From: Closterium sp. NIES-65 | Taxonomy: Eukaryota > Streptophyta > Zygnematophyceae > Desmidiales > Closteriaceae | Direction of reading: 5' to 3' | Assembly (NCBI GenBank): GCA_948144175.1 | Contig: CANXME010002006.1 | Coordinates: forward strand, 248,001-312,000 | DNA: 64,000 nucleotides | Shown here: positions 33,681 through 46,049 of the stretch, piece by piece | How positions within the stretch are numbered: the first letter of the stretch is position 1 | How the letters are laid out: every line of letters starts with the position of its first letter | The notes under the pieces: generated by a model | The model's input: only the letters and a program-made list of their open reading frames with translations | The model's database searches: none | Told to the model about the DNA's origin: nothing | Position numbers and translations under genes: made by a program

Positions 33681-33799
33681 ACACACCTGAAGGGGCAGGA
33701 CCCTGAGGGGGGAGGGGGTCTACCGGGGGGGGGACCTGGCACAAGGAAGAGCGGTGGCGGGGGGAGGGACGGAGTGCGGAAGGGGAAGAGACGGTAGTA

Positions 33800-36726
33800 G
33801 GGGACCGACTCGTCGAACGTGACGTCCTGGGAGGACAGAACACGGCGAGAGGTGGGGTGGTAGAATTGCCACCCTGGCGCGTCAGAGGGGAAACCCAGGA
33901 AGACGCAAGGAGCAGCACGAGGGGACTGCTTGTCCGCAGACAAGTCGCGGACAAACGCCCGAGATCCCCAGACACGGAACGCAGACGCGTCGCCAACCTT
34001 CCCCGTCCACAGCAAGGCTGGGGAGGTCTCCGGCATGGAGACCCTGGGCTGAAGGTTGATCTGATGCGCCGCGTACCGAACCGCAAACGGCCACAGAAAA
34101 TGGGGGGCAGCCGCATGCATCATGGACGTACGGGCGACGTCTATGACCATGCCAATGCGGCGCTCACCAATCCCATTTTGCTGTGGAGAGTCCGGAAGTG
34201 TGAAGGTCTGGCGGATGCCTCGTGCAAGACAGTAGGCTCGCAGAAGGTCAGAGGAGAACTCTCCGCCTCTGTTAGAGTGCAGACGCAGAACAGGAAAGTC
34301 CGAGCCAAAGCTCCGCCTGAGCTGAAGACGAGCTGCGCGGATCTAGTCGATCAACACCTCAATGACATCCCCCTAGCTGCGCAAGGGGAAGACTGTGGTG
34401 TAACGCGAGTAGTCGTCAACCACCAGCAAGAAGTAGCGCTCGTGACCCTGTCCACGGACGCGGGCTGGGCCCCACACGTCCATGTGAAGCGTCTGCAGCG
34501 GGGCCTCTGTCGGAGGAAACTGGGAGGAGTGAGGGGTAGCCCGCTGCCGCCCCTCGACACAGGGGACGCAGGTAGGGCCAGGCCCTGGAGGAAGGGGAGG
34601 GAGGGACCGGGGAAGACCAGAGACAAGGACACGGGAGGCCATGCTTCGGCAACGAAACAAGGAGGGGTGACCAAGGCGGTGGTGCCAGAGGAGAGTCTCG
34701 TGAGACAGGAGGCGACACGAGCAGGGGGCAGACTCAGGACCAGACCTGGACGCTGCAGCTAACACCTGACCCGACGCAGCTACCTGACTAGACGCAGGGA
34801 CTGGAGGAGACGGAGTGGTCAGTGTGTACAGGCTCGACCCGGCCGACGTGTAAACGTGGCCAGGTGTCGGCCTGTCCGAGCGTCCGTGCCGTGGGTCACT
34901 CGCTGACCCGCAGGAGTGAACTGGTCCACCCCCCCATCCTACAGGTCAGCACCACTCACCAAGTTCATAGAGAACGAGGGGAGGTAAAGACCAGACAGGG
35001 TGCCAGAGGGGGCCGCCGGACACGGGAGGACAGTGGAGAAGAGAGCGAGGACAGGACCCCCAGAGGGGTCTGCCAGGAAGACTGCAACTGGCCGACCAAG
35101 CGGCGTGAGTGTGGTGCGGTCTCGAAAGAAGGAGCGAGAAGCCCCCGAGTCAAGTGTGAAGGTGTGGGAGGCCAAAGCCGACGCAGTACCTGAGAGCGCA
35201 GACTCACCAGTACCGGAGGAAGCAGATGCACTAGCACCTAGAGCAGCAGCCTCGCTAGCACCAAGAGCAGTAGCCTCACCAGCACCTAGAGGAGCAGTCG
35301 CAATGCCCGGGTCGGGCGGGAAACACTGGTAATAGTCACCCTCCTCACTAATAGACACAGTATACATAGCAGCAAGAATAGCATCAAAGTCAAGGTCAAA
35401 TATAGCTACCCCTACCCTAGACAGCTCGCCCCAGCGAGGGATCTCAGAGGCCTCAGGGAACTGGTGACGCCAAGCGTCCGTCAGGCGGCCAAAGCAGCGC
35501 TGGGTGGGGTGCGCACCCCCACATTGCTCACCCGCACGGTCGCCGGTGCACAGGGCGTAGGTGCAAGGACCAGTACCCCTACCCCGCTGGCGTGCAGAGT
35601 ACCACTCACGGAGCTGCTGGGGGGACAGGGTCTCCCGACTGCGCTGCTGTTGCTGGCGCTGACCACCACTGGAGCCACTCCTCTGCGAAGAGCCACGACC
35701 TCCTCCTCCTCCTCCTCCTCCTCCTCCGCCACCGCCTCCTCCACCTCCACCACCTCCACCACCTCCGCTCCCACCGCCACCGCCGCCGCCGCCTCCGCCT
35801 CCACCGCCGCCGCCGACACCTCCGCCCCCGCCACCACTCCCACCACCACCCCCACCCCCTCCACTGCCTCCACCGCCGCCTCCACCGCCCCCGCTAGCTC
35901 CTCCAGCGCCCCTGCCCCCCTTGCCCTTGCCAGAGCGACGCTTCCCACTAGGGGTAGACGCCGCACCGACCGACTCCAGACCAACGAGGTCGGCCGCAGC
36001 AGCAGAGGCAACAGAGGGCAAGAGAGGGGAGGGGGAACACCCCTCAAAGATCGGGGTGCGCGGGTCACCACGAGAGGCCCCTACAGCGACTATGCTCTTC
36101 TCCACTGCTAGGAGGTCCTTCTCGAGGAGGTCAACAGTGAGAGTGGTGGGACAGACTGAGAGGAAGTGGTCCCTGACTACGCGAAGGGAGTCAGGGAGAC
36201 GGGTGACTATATAATAGAGAGTGATGTACATGGGGGGGGGGTTCTTGGCGCAGAACTCAGCAGGAAGCGCAGCGCGGTAGCGAGTGTCACTAGTGCGGAG
36301 GTGCGTAATGAGGTCAGCGACTGTGGGAAAGGCAGCAAGGTCAAGGAAGAGGTATGGTAGCATGAGGCGGCTCAATGCAGCAGTGGCAGGGGAGGAGTAG
36401 CATGCAACTACAGCGTCGTACAAAGTCTGAGCACTCTTGTACTGGCTAAAGTGCGCACGCTTAGAGGTAGGAAGGTGGCGACGCACAGCAAGACGTGCAG
36501 CAGCATCGCGGGTGGCCCACTGTGAGCGAACAGTAGCGTCAGCATCAGCAGTAGGGGCAGGAGAGGCACCGGAGGTGAGGTCAAAGAGAGAGAGTCCGTC
36601 TGCCCTATCGCATTGTAAGAAAAGCTGCAGGTCATCTATCCAGACGTCAAAGTCCATGGCCCGACCCTCAGCGTCAAAAGCGAGGACACTAGGGGTAGCC
36701 ATGACAGCAGTAGACCAGCAGCGCAA
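33800..36726 (-). pseudogene. Copia-3 gag, protease and integrase region
   Basis: Gag starts with MATPSVLAFDAEGRAMDFD close to 36702, as in copia-4. It continues through the helical part (LFLQCDRADGLSLFDL, LRTSDTRYRAALPAEF). A glycine spacer of roughly 80 residues (35700-35920), LSPQQLREWY and the Cys-His cluster CTYALCTG ... CGGAHPTQRC follow. The protease motif LDSGAS lies near 35150. Integrase pieces (WHHRLGHPSL, LHMDVWGPARV, DDYSRY) lie at 33800-34760. Confidence 0.88.
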
Positions 36727-36769
36727 ACAGTAGGGTAAGGGCAGTGCTGAGAAAGAGGCGCTGCTCTTA

Positions 36770-38040
36770 CCAGACAGGGCGGCTCGGGCGGCTCGGCGGC
36801 TCGGCGGCGCGGGCGGCTCGGCTGTTGGGCGGCTCGGCTGCTGGGCGGCTCGGCTGCTGGGCGGCTCGGCTGCTGGGCGGCTCAGCTGCTGGGCGGCTCG
36901 GCTGCTGGGCGGCTCGGCTGCTGAGCGGCTCGGCTTCTGGGCGGCTCGGCTGCTGGGCGGCTGGGCTGCTCGGCGGTTCGGCTGCAGGGCGGCGCGGCGG
37001 TCGGCTGCTCGGCTGGGTATGGCGGCTGGGGCAGCTCGGGTGGCGGGCGGCGCTGTAGCAGGCGATGGGGCCGCAGGTAAGGGCGGCGGGGCCGCAGGTA
37101 AGGGCGGCGGGGCCGCAGGTAAGGGCGGCGGGGCCGCAGGTAAGGTGGCGGGGCCGCAGCGAAGGGCGGCGGGGCCGCAGGTAAGGTGGCGGGGCCGCAG
37201 GTAAGGGCGGCGGGGCCGCAGGTAAGGTGGCGGGGCCGCAGCAGCAGGCGGCGGGGCCGCAGGTAAGGTGGCGGGGCCGCAGCGAAGGGCGGCGGGGCCG
37301 CAGCAGCAGGCGACGGGGCCGCAGGTAAGGTGGCGGGGCCGCAGCGAAGGGCGGCGGGGCCGTAGGTAAGGTGGCGGGGCCGCAGGTAATGTGGCGGGGC
37401 CGCAGCAGCAGGCGACGGGGCCGCAGGTAAGGTGGCGGGGCTGCAGCGAAGGGCGACGGGGCCGCAGGTAAGGTGGCGGGGCCGCAGCGAAGGGTGGCGG
37501 GGCCGCAGGTAAGTGGGCGGGGCCGCAGCGAAGGGCGGCGGGGCCGCGACGTAAGGGCGGCGGGGCCGCATAGGTAAGGGCGGCGGGGCCGCGTAGGTAA
37601 GGGTGGCGGGGCCGCGTAGGTAAGGGCGGCGGGGCCGCGTAGGTAAGGGCGGGGGGGGGGCCGCGTAGGTGAGGCGGCGGGGCCTCGACGTGAGGGCGGC
37701 GGGGCCGCGATGTAAGGGCGGCGGGGCCGCGACGTAAGGGCGGGGGGGGGGGGGGGGGGCGCGTAGGTGAGGCGGCAGGGCCGCGACGTGAGGGCGGCGG
37801 GGCCGCAGTTAAGGGTGGCGGGGCCGCAGGTAAGGGCGGCGGGGCCGCAGATAAGGGCGGCGGGGCCGCTGGTAGGGTGGCGCGCCCGCAGGTAGGTGGC
37901 AGGGCCGCGGGTGAGGGCGGCGCAAGGGCGGCGACGTGCCGCTAAGGGTGGCGACGGGCCTAGTAAGGGCGGCGCGAGGGAGGCCGCTAGGGGCGACGCG
38001 ACGGGGCCGAAGCGAAGCGCGCTCCGGGCAGGAAAAAATA
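36770..38040 (-). repeat. GC-rich tandem repeats in copia-3 leader
   Basis: Two arrays lie between primer-binding site and gag. One is CGGCTCGGCTGCTGGG-type, 16-17 bp (36780-37020). The other, longer array has GGCGGCGGGGCCGCAGGTAAG-type units of 20-24 bp (37060-37920). The second matches the copia-4 leader. Confidence 0.9.
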
Positions 38041-38096
38041 AATTCGACTTGGTGGGCCCTAGGAACAGTTCCCATGAGGGAACCTGCTCGATACCA

Positions 38097-38213
38097 TGAG
38101 AAGAAACGAGAATGAATGACTAAGGAATGAAAGTGATACAAGTATGCAACCCTAGAATTGTATACCCCATATAGGCTACCCCACTACAGCCTACACAACA
38201 TTACAATTTGACA
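38097..38213 (-). repeat. Copia-3 5' LTR
   Basis: 117 bp, preceded on the left by the reverse complement of the primer-binding site, and followed by CTTGG. Confidence 0.93.
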
Positions 38214-38631
38214 CTTGGGGCCACCAAAAAGCTCCGGGCCATTCGGGGAGGACGAGGGTGATTCTGGCTCGCGTTTGTTGTGCGTGGTGCAGCACATCCG
38301 GAATCAACTGAGGAGGTGGGAAAGCAAACCCGTGTTCCCTGGTCCATGAAATGGAGAAAGCGTTGACTGCGTGCGCCGCCGGGTGGGGCACCTTCGTGCA
38401 AAAACGAGAAAGTTGTGAGTTGGTGGCGTTCGCAAAGAGATCGAGCGAGTGTGGACCCAAGCGCCGCTCGAGGAGTCGAAACCATGGCCGCTTCAGAGTG
38501 TAATCGTCGTGGTCTCGCAATTTGGAAAGTGTGTCGGCATGCGTATTGAGCGATCTTGGGATCCATTCTATGGCGAGGCGAGTGCCGTGTTGCACACAAA
38601 AACGGATCAGTGCTTGACAGATGCGCGTGAG
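38214..38631 (-). pseudogene. PAT-like element, RNase H end and following DIRS linker domain
   Basis: Read on the minus strand: IEWIPRSLNTHADTLSKLRD is the C-terminal motif of a DIRS RNase H (W-I-P ... N ... AD-LS). It is followed by LGPHSLDLFANATNSQLSRF and FSISWTREHGFAFPPPQLIP, the segment that regularly follows RNase H in DIRS polyproteins. The piece is bounded by copia-3 on the left and copia-4 on the right. Confidence 0.82.
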
Positions 38632-38762
38632 TGTCAGAACATTATAGCTTATGCATTTGTGTAGGCTATAGTGGGGTATCCCATAGGGGGTACAACCCAA
38701 TTAGGGTTAGTACTTGTACCCACTTCATTCATAGTTCATTCATTCGCGTTCACTTATTCACA
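38632..38762 (+). repeat. Copia-4 5' LTR
   Basis: 131 bp, TG...CA, followed directly by the initiator-Met primer-binding site. Confidence 0.95.
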
Positions 38763-38829
38763 TGGTATCAGAGCAGGTCCCCTCCTAGGGACTGTTCCTA
38801 GGGCCCACCGAAGCGCGCCCCGAGGCGCG

Positions 38830-39690
38830 CGTTCCTTTTTTTTAGCGACCCTCCGTGTCGCCCCTAGCGGCCCGTTACGCCGCCCTTACCTACGCGGCCC
38901 CACCGCCCTTACCTACGCGGCCCCGCCGCCCTTACGTCGCGGCCCCGCCGCCCTCACGTCGCGGCCCCGCCGCCTCACCTACGCGCCCCCCCTCCCCCCC
39001 GCCCTTACGTCGCGGCCCCGCCGCCCTTACATCGCGGCCCCGCCGCCCTCACGTCGAGGCCCCGCCGCCTCACCTACGCGCCCCCCCCCCCGCCCTTACC
39101 TACGCGGCCCCGCCGCCCTTACCTACGCGGCCCCGCCACCCTTACCTACGCGGCCCCGCCGCCCTTACCTATGCGGCCCCGCCGCCCTTACGTCGCGGCC
39201 CCGCCGCCCTCACGTCGCGGCCCCGCCGCCCTCACCTACGCGGCGCCGCCGCCCTCACCTCCGCGGCCTCGCCGCCCTCACCTACGCGGCCCCGCCGCCC
39301 TCACCTTCGCGGCCTCGCCGCCCTCACCTTCGCGGCCCCGCCGCTCTCACCTACGCGCCCCCGCCGCCCTCACCTTCGCGGCCTCGCCGCCCGTGCCTAC
39401 GCGGCCCCGCCGCCTTCTCCTACGCGGCCCCGCCGCCCTCACGTCGTGGCCCCGCCGCCCACACCTTCGCGGCCCCGCCGGTCTCCCCTCCTACCGAGCC
39501 GCCCGAGCAGCCGCCCGCCACGCCGCCCGGTACCGGAGCAGCCGAGCCGCCCAGCAGCAGCCCCCGAGCCGCCGGGCAGCCGAGCCGCAGTACAGCCGAG
39601 CCGCCCAGCAACAGCCGCAGAGCCGCCGGGCCTCCGAGCCGCAGTACCGCCGAGCCGCCCCGCAGCCGAGCCGCACTACTGCCGAGCCGC
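38830..39690 (+). repeat. GC-rich tandem repeats in copia-4 leader
   Basis: Units of about 23 bp containing CGCGGCCCCGCCGCCCTTAC repeat to about 39480. CCGAGCCGCCCAGCAGC-type units follow up to the gag start. Long frames here are repeat translations. Confidence 0.9.
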
Positions 39691-39771
39691 CCGACCTGCC
39701 CTATCTGGTGAGCACAGCCCCACTGCTACTACGTGCCCTTCCCCGACTGCTTGCACTGCTAGTCTGTCGTC

Positions 39772-42670
39772 ATGGCTACCCCTAGTGTCCTCGCTTTTGA
39801 CGCTGAGGGTCGAGCCATTGACTTTGAGGTCTGGGTCGACGACCTGCAGCTGTTTTTACAGTGCGATAGGGCGGACGGTCTTTCTCTCTTTGACCTCACC
39901 TCTGGCGCCTCCCCTGCTCCTGCTGCTGATGCTGACCCCACTGTTCGCTCTCAGTGGGCCACCCGCGATGCTGCTGCACGTCTTGCTGTGCGTCGCCACC
40001 TGCCTACCACTAAGCGCGCGCACTTTAGTCAGTACAAGAGTGCTCAGACCTTGTACGGCGCTGTAGTTGCGCGCTACTCTTCCCCTGCCACTGCTGCACT
40101 GAGCCGCCTCATGCTACCGTACCTCTTTCCTGACCTTGCTGCCTTTCCTACTGTCGCTGACCTCATTACGCACCTCCGCACTTCTGACACTCGCTACCGC
40201 GCCGCACTTCCTGCTGATTCCGCGCCAGGAACCCCCCCCCCATGTACATCGCTCTCTATTACATAGTCACTCGCCTCCCTAACTCCCTTCGCGTAGTCAG
40301 GGACCACTTCCTCTCAGTCTGTCCCACCACCCTCACTGGCGACCTCCTCGAGAAGGCCCTCCTAGCGGCGGAGAAGAGCATAGTTGCTGTAGGAGCCTCT
40401 CGTGGTGACCCGCGCACCCCCATCTTTGAGGGGTGTTCTCCTTCCCCCCTGCTGCCCTCTGTTGCCTCTGCTGCTGCTGCCGACCTGCTTGGTCTTGAGT
40501 CGGTCGGCGCGGCGTCTGCCCCTAGCGGGAGACGCCGCCCTGGCAAGGGCAAGGGGGGCAAGGGCGCGGGTGGAGCTGGCGGGGGCGGTGGAGGTGGCAG
40601 TGGCGGTGGCGGAGGGAGTGGGGGTGGCGGTGGGAGTGGTGGTGGGGGTGGTGGTGGTGGTGGTGGCGGCAGCGGAGGCGGCGACGGTGGCGGCGGCGGC
40701 GGTGGGAGCGGAGGCGGCGGTGGTGGCGGAGGTGGAGGCGGCAGTGGCGGAGGAGGTGGAGGCGGTCGGGGTAGTGCCCCGCAGCGGAGCGGCTCTGGTG
40801 GTGGTCAGCGCCAGCAGCAGCAGCAGCAGCAGCAACAGCGTTCTCGGGACATCCCCCCGCCTCAGCAGCTCCGTGAGTGGTACACGCAGCGTCAGCATGG
40901 TGGGGGTCTTGGCCCGCGCACCTACGTTCTTCGTTCTGGCGACTGCGCGGGTGAGCAGTGTGGGGGTGCCCACTCAACCCAGCGCTGCTTTGGCCGCCTG
41001 ACGGACGCTTGGCGTCAGCAGTTCCCCGAGGCTAGTGAGATTCCCCGCTGGGGAGAGCTGTCTAGGGCTGGCGTAGCGATCTTTGATCTTGACTTTGATG
41101 CTATCCTTGCTGCCATGTATGCTGTGACTATTAGTGATGAGGGTGACTGTTACCAATGTTTCCCGCCTGACCCGGGCATTGGTACTGCTGCGCTAGGTGC
41201 TTGTGAGGCTACTGCTCTAGGTGCCAGTGCGTCTGCACTCTCAGGTACTGGTGAGGCTGCGCTCTTAGGTACTGCGTCGGCTTCGGCCTCCCTCACCTTC
41301 ACACTTGACTCAGGGGCTTCTCGCTCCTTCTTTCGAGACCACACCACACTCACGCCGCTTGGTCGGCCGGTTGCAGTCTCCCTGGCTGACCCCTCTGGGG
41401 GTCCTGTCCTCTCTCACTTCTCCACTGTCCTCCCGTGTCCGGCTGCCCCCTCGGGCACCCTTTCGGGTCTGTACCTCCCCTCGTTCTCGACGAACTTGGT
41501 GAGTGGTGCTGACCTGCAGGATGCGGGGGTTCACCAGTTTACTCCTGCGAGTCAGCGGGTGACCCACTGCTCGGACGCCCGCACAGGCCGACACCTAGCC
41601 ACGTTTTTGCGTCGGCCCGGGTCGAGTCTCTACACCCTGACCACTGAATCTCCTCCAGTCCCTACGTCTGGCCAGGTAGCTGCGTCGGGTCAGGTGTTGG
41701 CTGCTGCGTCCAGGTCTGGTCCTGAGTCTGCCCCCTGCTCGTGTCGCCTCCTGTCTCACGAGACTCTCTTGTGGCACCACCGTCTTGGCCACCCCTCCTT
41801 GCCTCGTCTTCGGGGCATGGCTTCCCGTGTCCTTGTCTCTGGTCTCCCCCGGTCTCTCCCTCCCCTTCCTTCGGGGCCAGGACCTTCCTGTGTCCCCTGT
41901 GTCGAGGGGCGGCTCCGGGCTGCCCCTCACTCCTCCCAGTTTCCCCCGACAGAGGCTCCTCTGCAGACGCTTCACATGGACGTGTGGGGCCGGCCCGCGT
42001 CCGTGGACAGGGTCACAAGCGCTACTTCCTGCTGGTGGTTGACGACTACTCGCGTTACACCACAGTCTTCCCCTTGCGCAGCAAGGGTGATGTCACTGAG
42101 GTGTTGATCGACTGGATCCGCGCAGCTCGTCTCCAGCTCAGGAGGAGCTTCGGCTCGGACTTTCCTGTTCTGCGTCTGCACTCTGACCGAGGCGGAGAGT
42201 TCTCCTCTGGCCTTCTGCGAGCCTACTGTCGTGCACGAGGCATCCGCCAGACCTTCACGCTTCCGGACTCTCCACAGCAAAATGGGATTGCTGAGCGCCG
42301 CATTGGCATGGTCATGGACGTCGCTCGTACGTCCATGATGCATGCGGCTGCCCCCCATTTTCTATGGCCGTTTGCGGTTCAGTACGCGGCGCATCAGCTC
42401 AACCTTCACCCCAGGGTCTCCCGGCCGGAGACCTCCCCAGCTCTGCTGTGGACGGGGAAGGTCGGCGATGCGTCTGCGTTCCGTGTCTGGGGATCTCGGG
42501 CGTTTGTCCGCGACTTGTCTGCGGACAAGCTGTCCCCTCGTGCTGCTCCCTGTGTCTTCCTAGGCTTCCCCCTTGACGCCCGAGGGTGGCAGTTCTACCA
42601 CCCCTCCTCTCGTCGTGTTCTGTCCTCCCAGGACGTCACGTTCGACGAGTCCGTCCCCTTCTACCGCCTC
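39772..42670 (+). pseudogene. Copia-4 gag, protease and integrase region
   Basis: Gag starts at MATPSVLAFDAEGRAIDFEV. Its helical N-terminal part is followed by a glycine spacer (about 40570-40780), a Gln tract, PPPQQLREWY and the Cys-His cluster (CGGAHSTQRC). The protease motif LDSGAS lies near 41306. The integrase HHCC module and core (WHHRLGHPSL; DDYSRY; HSDRGGEF; PQQNGIAERR) lie at about 41760-42320, with the C-terminal part ending near 42660. Confidence 0.9.
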
Positions 42671-42829
42671 TTCCCCTACCGCACTCCTTCCCTCCCCCCG
42701 CCACCGCACTTCCTTGTGCCAGGTCCCCCCCCGGTAGACCCCCTCCCCCCTCAGGGTCCTGCCCCTTTAGGTGTGTCCCAGCTAGATGCAGTCGAGCCGG
42801 TCGAGGTTGCTGGTGACTCAGGTACTGCT

Positions 42830-43060
42830 GGGGGTGCTGAGCCTGGGGGTTCTGAGCCTGGGGGTGCTGACTCTGGGGGTGCTGAGTCTGGGGGTGCTGA
42901 GCCTGGGGGTGCTGAGCCTGGGGGTGCTGCCTCTGGGGGTTCTGAGCCTGGGGGTGCTGAGCCTGGGGGTGCTGACTCTGGGGGTGCTGCGCGCGTGGGT
43001 GCTGAGCCTGGGGGTGCTGAGCCTGGGGGTGCTACGTCTGGAGCTGCTGAGCCTGGAGGT
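42830..43060 (+). repeat. Copia-4 linker minisatellite
   Basis: Fifteen or so 15-bp units GGTGCTGAGCCTGGG with variants, coding Gly-Ala-Glu-Pro-Gly. A LQELREWFARR module follows near 43160. Confidence 0.9.
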
Positions 43061-44199
43061 GTGGAGCCTGCGGCCACTGGACCTCCCCTTGTGGCGTCTG
43101 GCGGTGCTAGGCCTGGAGGTTCTCCAGGTGTTTCGTCTCGGCGGGAGCCACTCTCTCTACAGGAGTTGCGTGAGTGGTTTGCTCGCCGTTGGAGGCGTAC
43201 TGCTGGAGCTGGCGCTTCTTCGGCCGCTGAGGGTGCTGGTGCTGCCGGTCCCGGAGCTGCTGGGCCTGCGGGTCCGCCTGGAGCTGGAGCTGCTGAGGGT
43301 GTTGGTTCTGAGACTACTACTGTCCGTCCTGGTGGTGGTCTTGTTGCGGGTGCTGCTAGTGCTGCTGGAGGTCCTGCCGCTGGAGGTGCTGTTGGCGCTG
43401 GTGCTGCCAGAGGTGCTGAGGGTGCTGGTGCTGTCCCTGCTGTGTCTGGTGCCGCCGCGCGGCCTCGGTCGTACTTCGTTCCGCTCCTGCAGCAGGTTCT
43501 TGGTCCTTCTCCTCCTGTAGAGTGTCCACCGCCTGTCCTGTCACAGTCACAGTTAGAGCCTGCCTCCCCAATGCCTGCTCCCTCTCCTTACACTGGTCCT
43601 ACTGGAGGTCTTACTGAGCGTCGTGACCCTGCGTCTCGTCCCGCGTTGCATGTCTGTACTGCTCGCGCTAGTGGTCGTGGTTCGCGTCAGCGTCCTCCTC
43701 CTGTCCCTGGCACGCACCGGATGTCTCTGCGTCCCTCCACTGCTCCTCTGCGTGCCCCTTTGCCTTCTCCTCCTGAGTCCTCTCTTCCTGCGCTTGCCGA
43801 CCCGGCGTCGGACTCCCTTCGTGCTGCCAGTCCTATTGTCACGCATCTCCTTGCTATTGTCGTCACTGACCCCTCTTTTGAGTCCACTGCTGTGTCTGCT
43901 CTTGTTGCTGAGCTCGTCGACTTTGCTGCTCGCTGTCGTCTGGACTACGCTGCTAGTCTTGTTGCTGAGTCTGCGTCTGTCTGTCCTCCGTCCGTCGGGG
44001 GTGAGTGTGCTCTTGGCACGGACGTCCTTGAGGACAGGCAGGAGGAGTTCCAGTGTCTGGCTGCTACTTCACCTCATCTCGCGTCTGTACTGCTTGCCCG
44101 TGAGGGAGACCCGGATGCACTAGACATCCCGACTCCGCGCTCTTACGCGGAGGCCGTAGAGGGTCCCTACTCCTCTCAGTGGCAGGCAGCTATGGATGC

Positions 44200-45706
44200 A
44201 GAGATGGCTTCCTGGAAGTCCATAGGCACCTACGTTGACGCGGTTCCCCCTCCTGGGGCGAACATCGTCAGTGGGATGTGGATCTTCAGGGTGGAGCGGC
44301 CGCCGGGCTCTCCGCCTGTCTTCAAGGCGCGGTACGTGGCTCGTGGCTTCAGTCAGCGGCAGGGAGTTGACTACTTTCAGACCTTCTCTCCCACCCCGAA
44401 GATGACCACTCTTCGGGTGCTGATGCACATAGCCGCTCAGCGCGACTACGAGCTCCACTCTCTTGACTTCAGCACTGCTTTCTTGCAGGGTAGCCTGCAC
44501 GAGGAGATCTGGCTGCGCCGTCCACCTGGCTTCACTGGGACTTTCCCTCCTGGCACCCAGTGGAGCCTCCGACGGCCAGTCTACGGTCTTCGCCAGGCAC
44601 CGCGTGAGTGGCACGACACACTAAGGACTACGCTTGCGGCTCTTGGGTTTGCTCCCTCTACTGCTGACCCGTCGTTGTTTCTGCACACTGACACTTCTCT
44701 GCCGCCGTTCTACATCCTCGTGTACGTCGACGACTTGGTCTTTGCCACAGCGGACACTTCTGGACTCGCCTACATGAAGTACGAGCTGCAGAAGAGACAC
44801 ACGTGCACAGACCTGGGTGAACTGCGCAGCTACCTTGGCTTGCAGATCACTCAGGACAGAGCACGCTGCACCATTACCTTGACTCAGTCACACATGGTGC
44901 AGCAGGTCCTTCAGCGCTTCGACTTCACGTACTCCTCGCCTCAGGCCACTCCTCTGTGTACTCGCCACTCGCTCTCAGCTCTGCCTTCGGATGAGTCCGT
45001 AGAGTCGAGTGGCCCGTACGCAGAGCTTGTTGGCTGCCTCATGTACCTGATGACCTGCACACGACCTGACCTTGCATACCCTCTTAGCATCTTGGCACGC
45101 TTTGTTGCTCCTGGGAGACACCGACCAGAGCACATGGCTGCAGCGAAGAGGGTGTTGCGCTACTTGTGCAGTACGTCGGGCATGGGGCTAGTGCTTGGAG
45201 GGCGGAGTCCAGTGGTCCTCACTGGGCACGCGGACGCTTCTTGGGCTGACAACCAGGCTACTCAGCGGTCGTCGCAGGGTTACACCTTCAGTCTTGGTTC
45301 CGGCTCTGTCTCGTGGCGGGCTACTCGCTCGTCTTCTGTTCTCGGCTCCAGTTGTGAGGCTGAGATCTACGCCGGGGCCATGGCTGCTCAGGAGCTTCGC
45401 TGGCTCACCTACCTGCTGACTGACCTTGGAGAGCCGCCTCGTTCTCCTCCAGTGCTGTACGTAGACAACAAGGCCATGCTGGCCTTGTGTCGAGAGCAGC
45501 GCCTGGAGCACAGAACGAAGCACATTTCTCTCGGCTACTTTCTTGCTCGTGAGCTGCAGCAGCATGGTCAGTTGCGACTTGCGTACGTGGCCTCTGAGGC
45601 CAACACTGCTGATGTTTTCACCAAGGCACTTCCGCCTTGTGATCATCAGCGCTTCTGCACTCAGCTGGGACTTGTCCCAGTCTTGCCTCACTTGCTCACC
45701 TCTTGA
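44200..45706 (+). pseudogene. Copia-4 reverse transcriptase and RNase H region
   Basis: RVT_2-type RT from MASWKSIGTYVDAVPPPGAN through LDFSTAFLQGSLHEEIW and VYGLRQAPREWH to the YVDD box at 44723-44734. RNase H follows with TGHADASWAD, SSCEAEIYAGAM and a VLYVDNKA segment, and the coding region ends shortly after NTADVFTKALPP. Motif order and spacing match copia-1, -2 and -5. Confidence 0.93.
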
Positions 45707-45918
45707 CCTTACTTGTACTCTTGCATATATATATACCTACTCTTGCTTGTTTAGACTTATATATATATGTCTCCTCCTGCATGTGAACTGGCCTTGTGGC
45801 CTTGACCTTGTGCTCAGACTGTGTGGTGACGTTGTGATCCACCCTGAGCTTGCTTTGCTTTGCTTTGCTTGACTGGTCTTGTGACCCCTTGTTCTCCCCC
45901 ACTTTGCCTATGGGGGTG

Positions 45919-46049
45919 TGTCAGAACATTATAGCTTATGCTTTTGTGTAGGCTATAGTGGGGTATCCCATAGGGGGTAGAACCCAATTAGGGTTAGTAC
46001 TTGTACCCACTTCATTCATAGTTCATTCATTCGCGTTCACTTATTCACA
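45919..46049 (+). repeat. Copia-4 3' LTR
   Basis: 131 bp after the polypurine tract CTATGGGGGTG. Followed by the target duplication GTGAG. Confidence 0.95.

Larger units (their letters stand above)
30837..38213 (-). mobile_element. Copia-3: degenerate Ty1/copia element inside the PAT-like element
   Basis: Two 117-bp LTRs with four differences by eye are bounded by the target duplication CTTGG (30832-30836 and 38214-38218). The polypurine box (reverse complement CACCCCCATAG) adjoins the left LTR. The primer-binding site (sense TGGTATCGAGC) adjoins the right LTR, and the GGGCCCACC box lies at 38051-38059. Gag, protease, integrase, RT and RNase H can all be recognised, but the coding region has many breaks (at least half a dozen). 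Gag and leader repeats place it close to copia-4. LTR divergence makes it one of the older copia insertions here. Confidence 0.93.
38632..46049 (+). mobile_element. Copia-4: Ty1/copia element inside the PAT-like element
   Basis: Two 131-bp LTRs with two differences by eye are flanked by the duplication GTGAG (38627-38631 and 46050-46054). The primer-binding site is a perfect TGGTATCAGAGC at 38763-38774, followed by a hairpin-forming segment and the GGGCCCACC box at 38801-38809. Gag, protease, integrase, RT and RNase H are all present in order. The polypurine hairpin box is at 45896-45918. It looks nearly whole, with about two or three breaks. LTR divergence is low, so it is fairly young. Confidence 0.95.

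Noticed and set aside
38671-40066. Two long proline/arginine-rich reading frames (346 and 403 codons)
   Set aside because: They are translations of the GC-rich tandem leader of copia-4 and overlap its true gag start in another frame.
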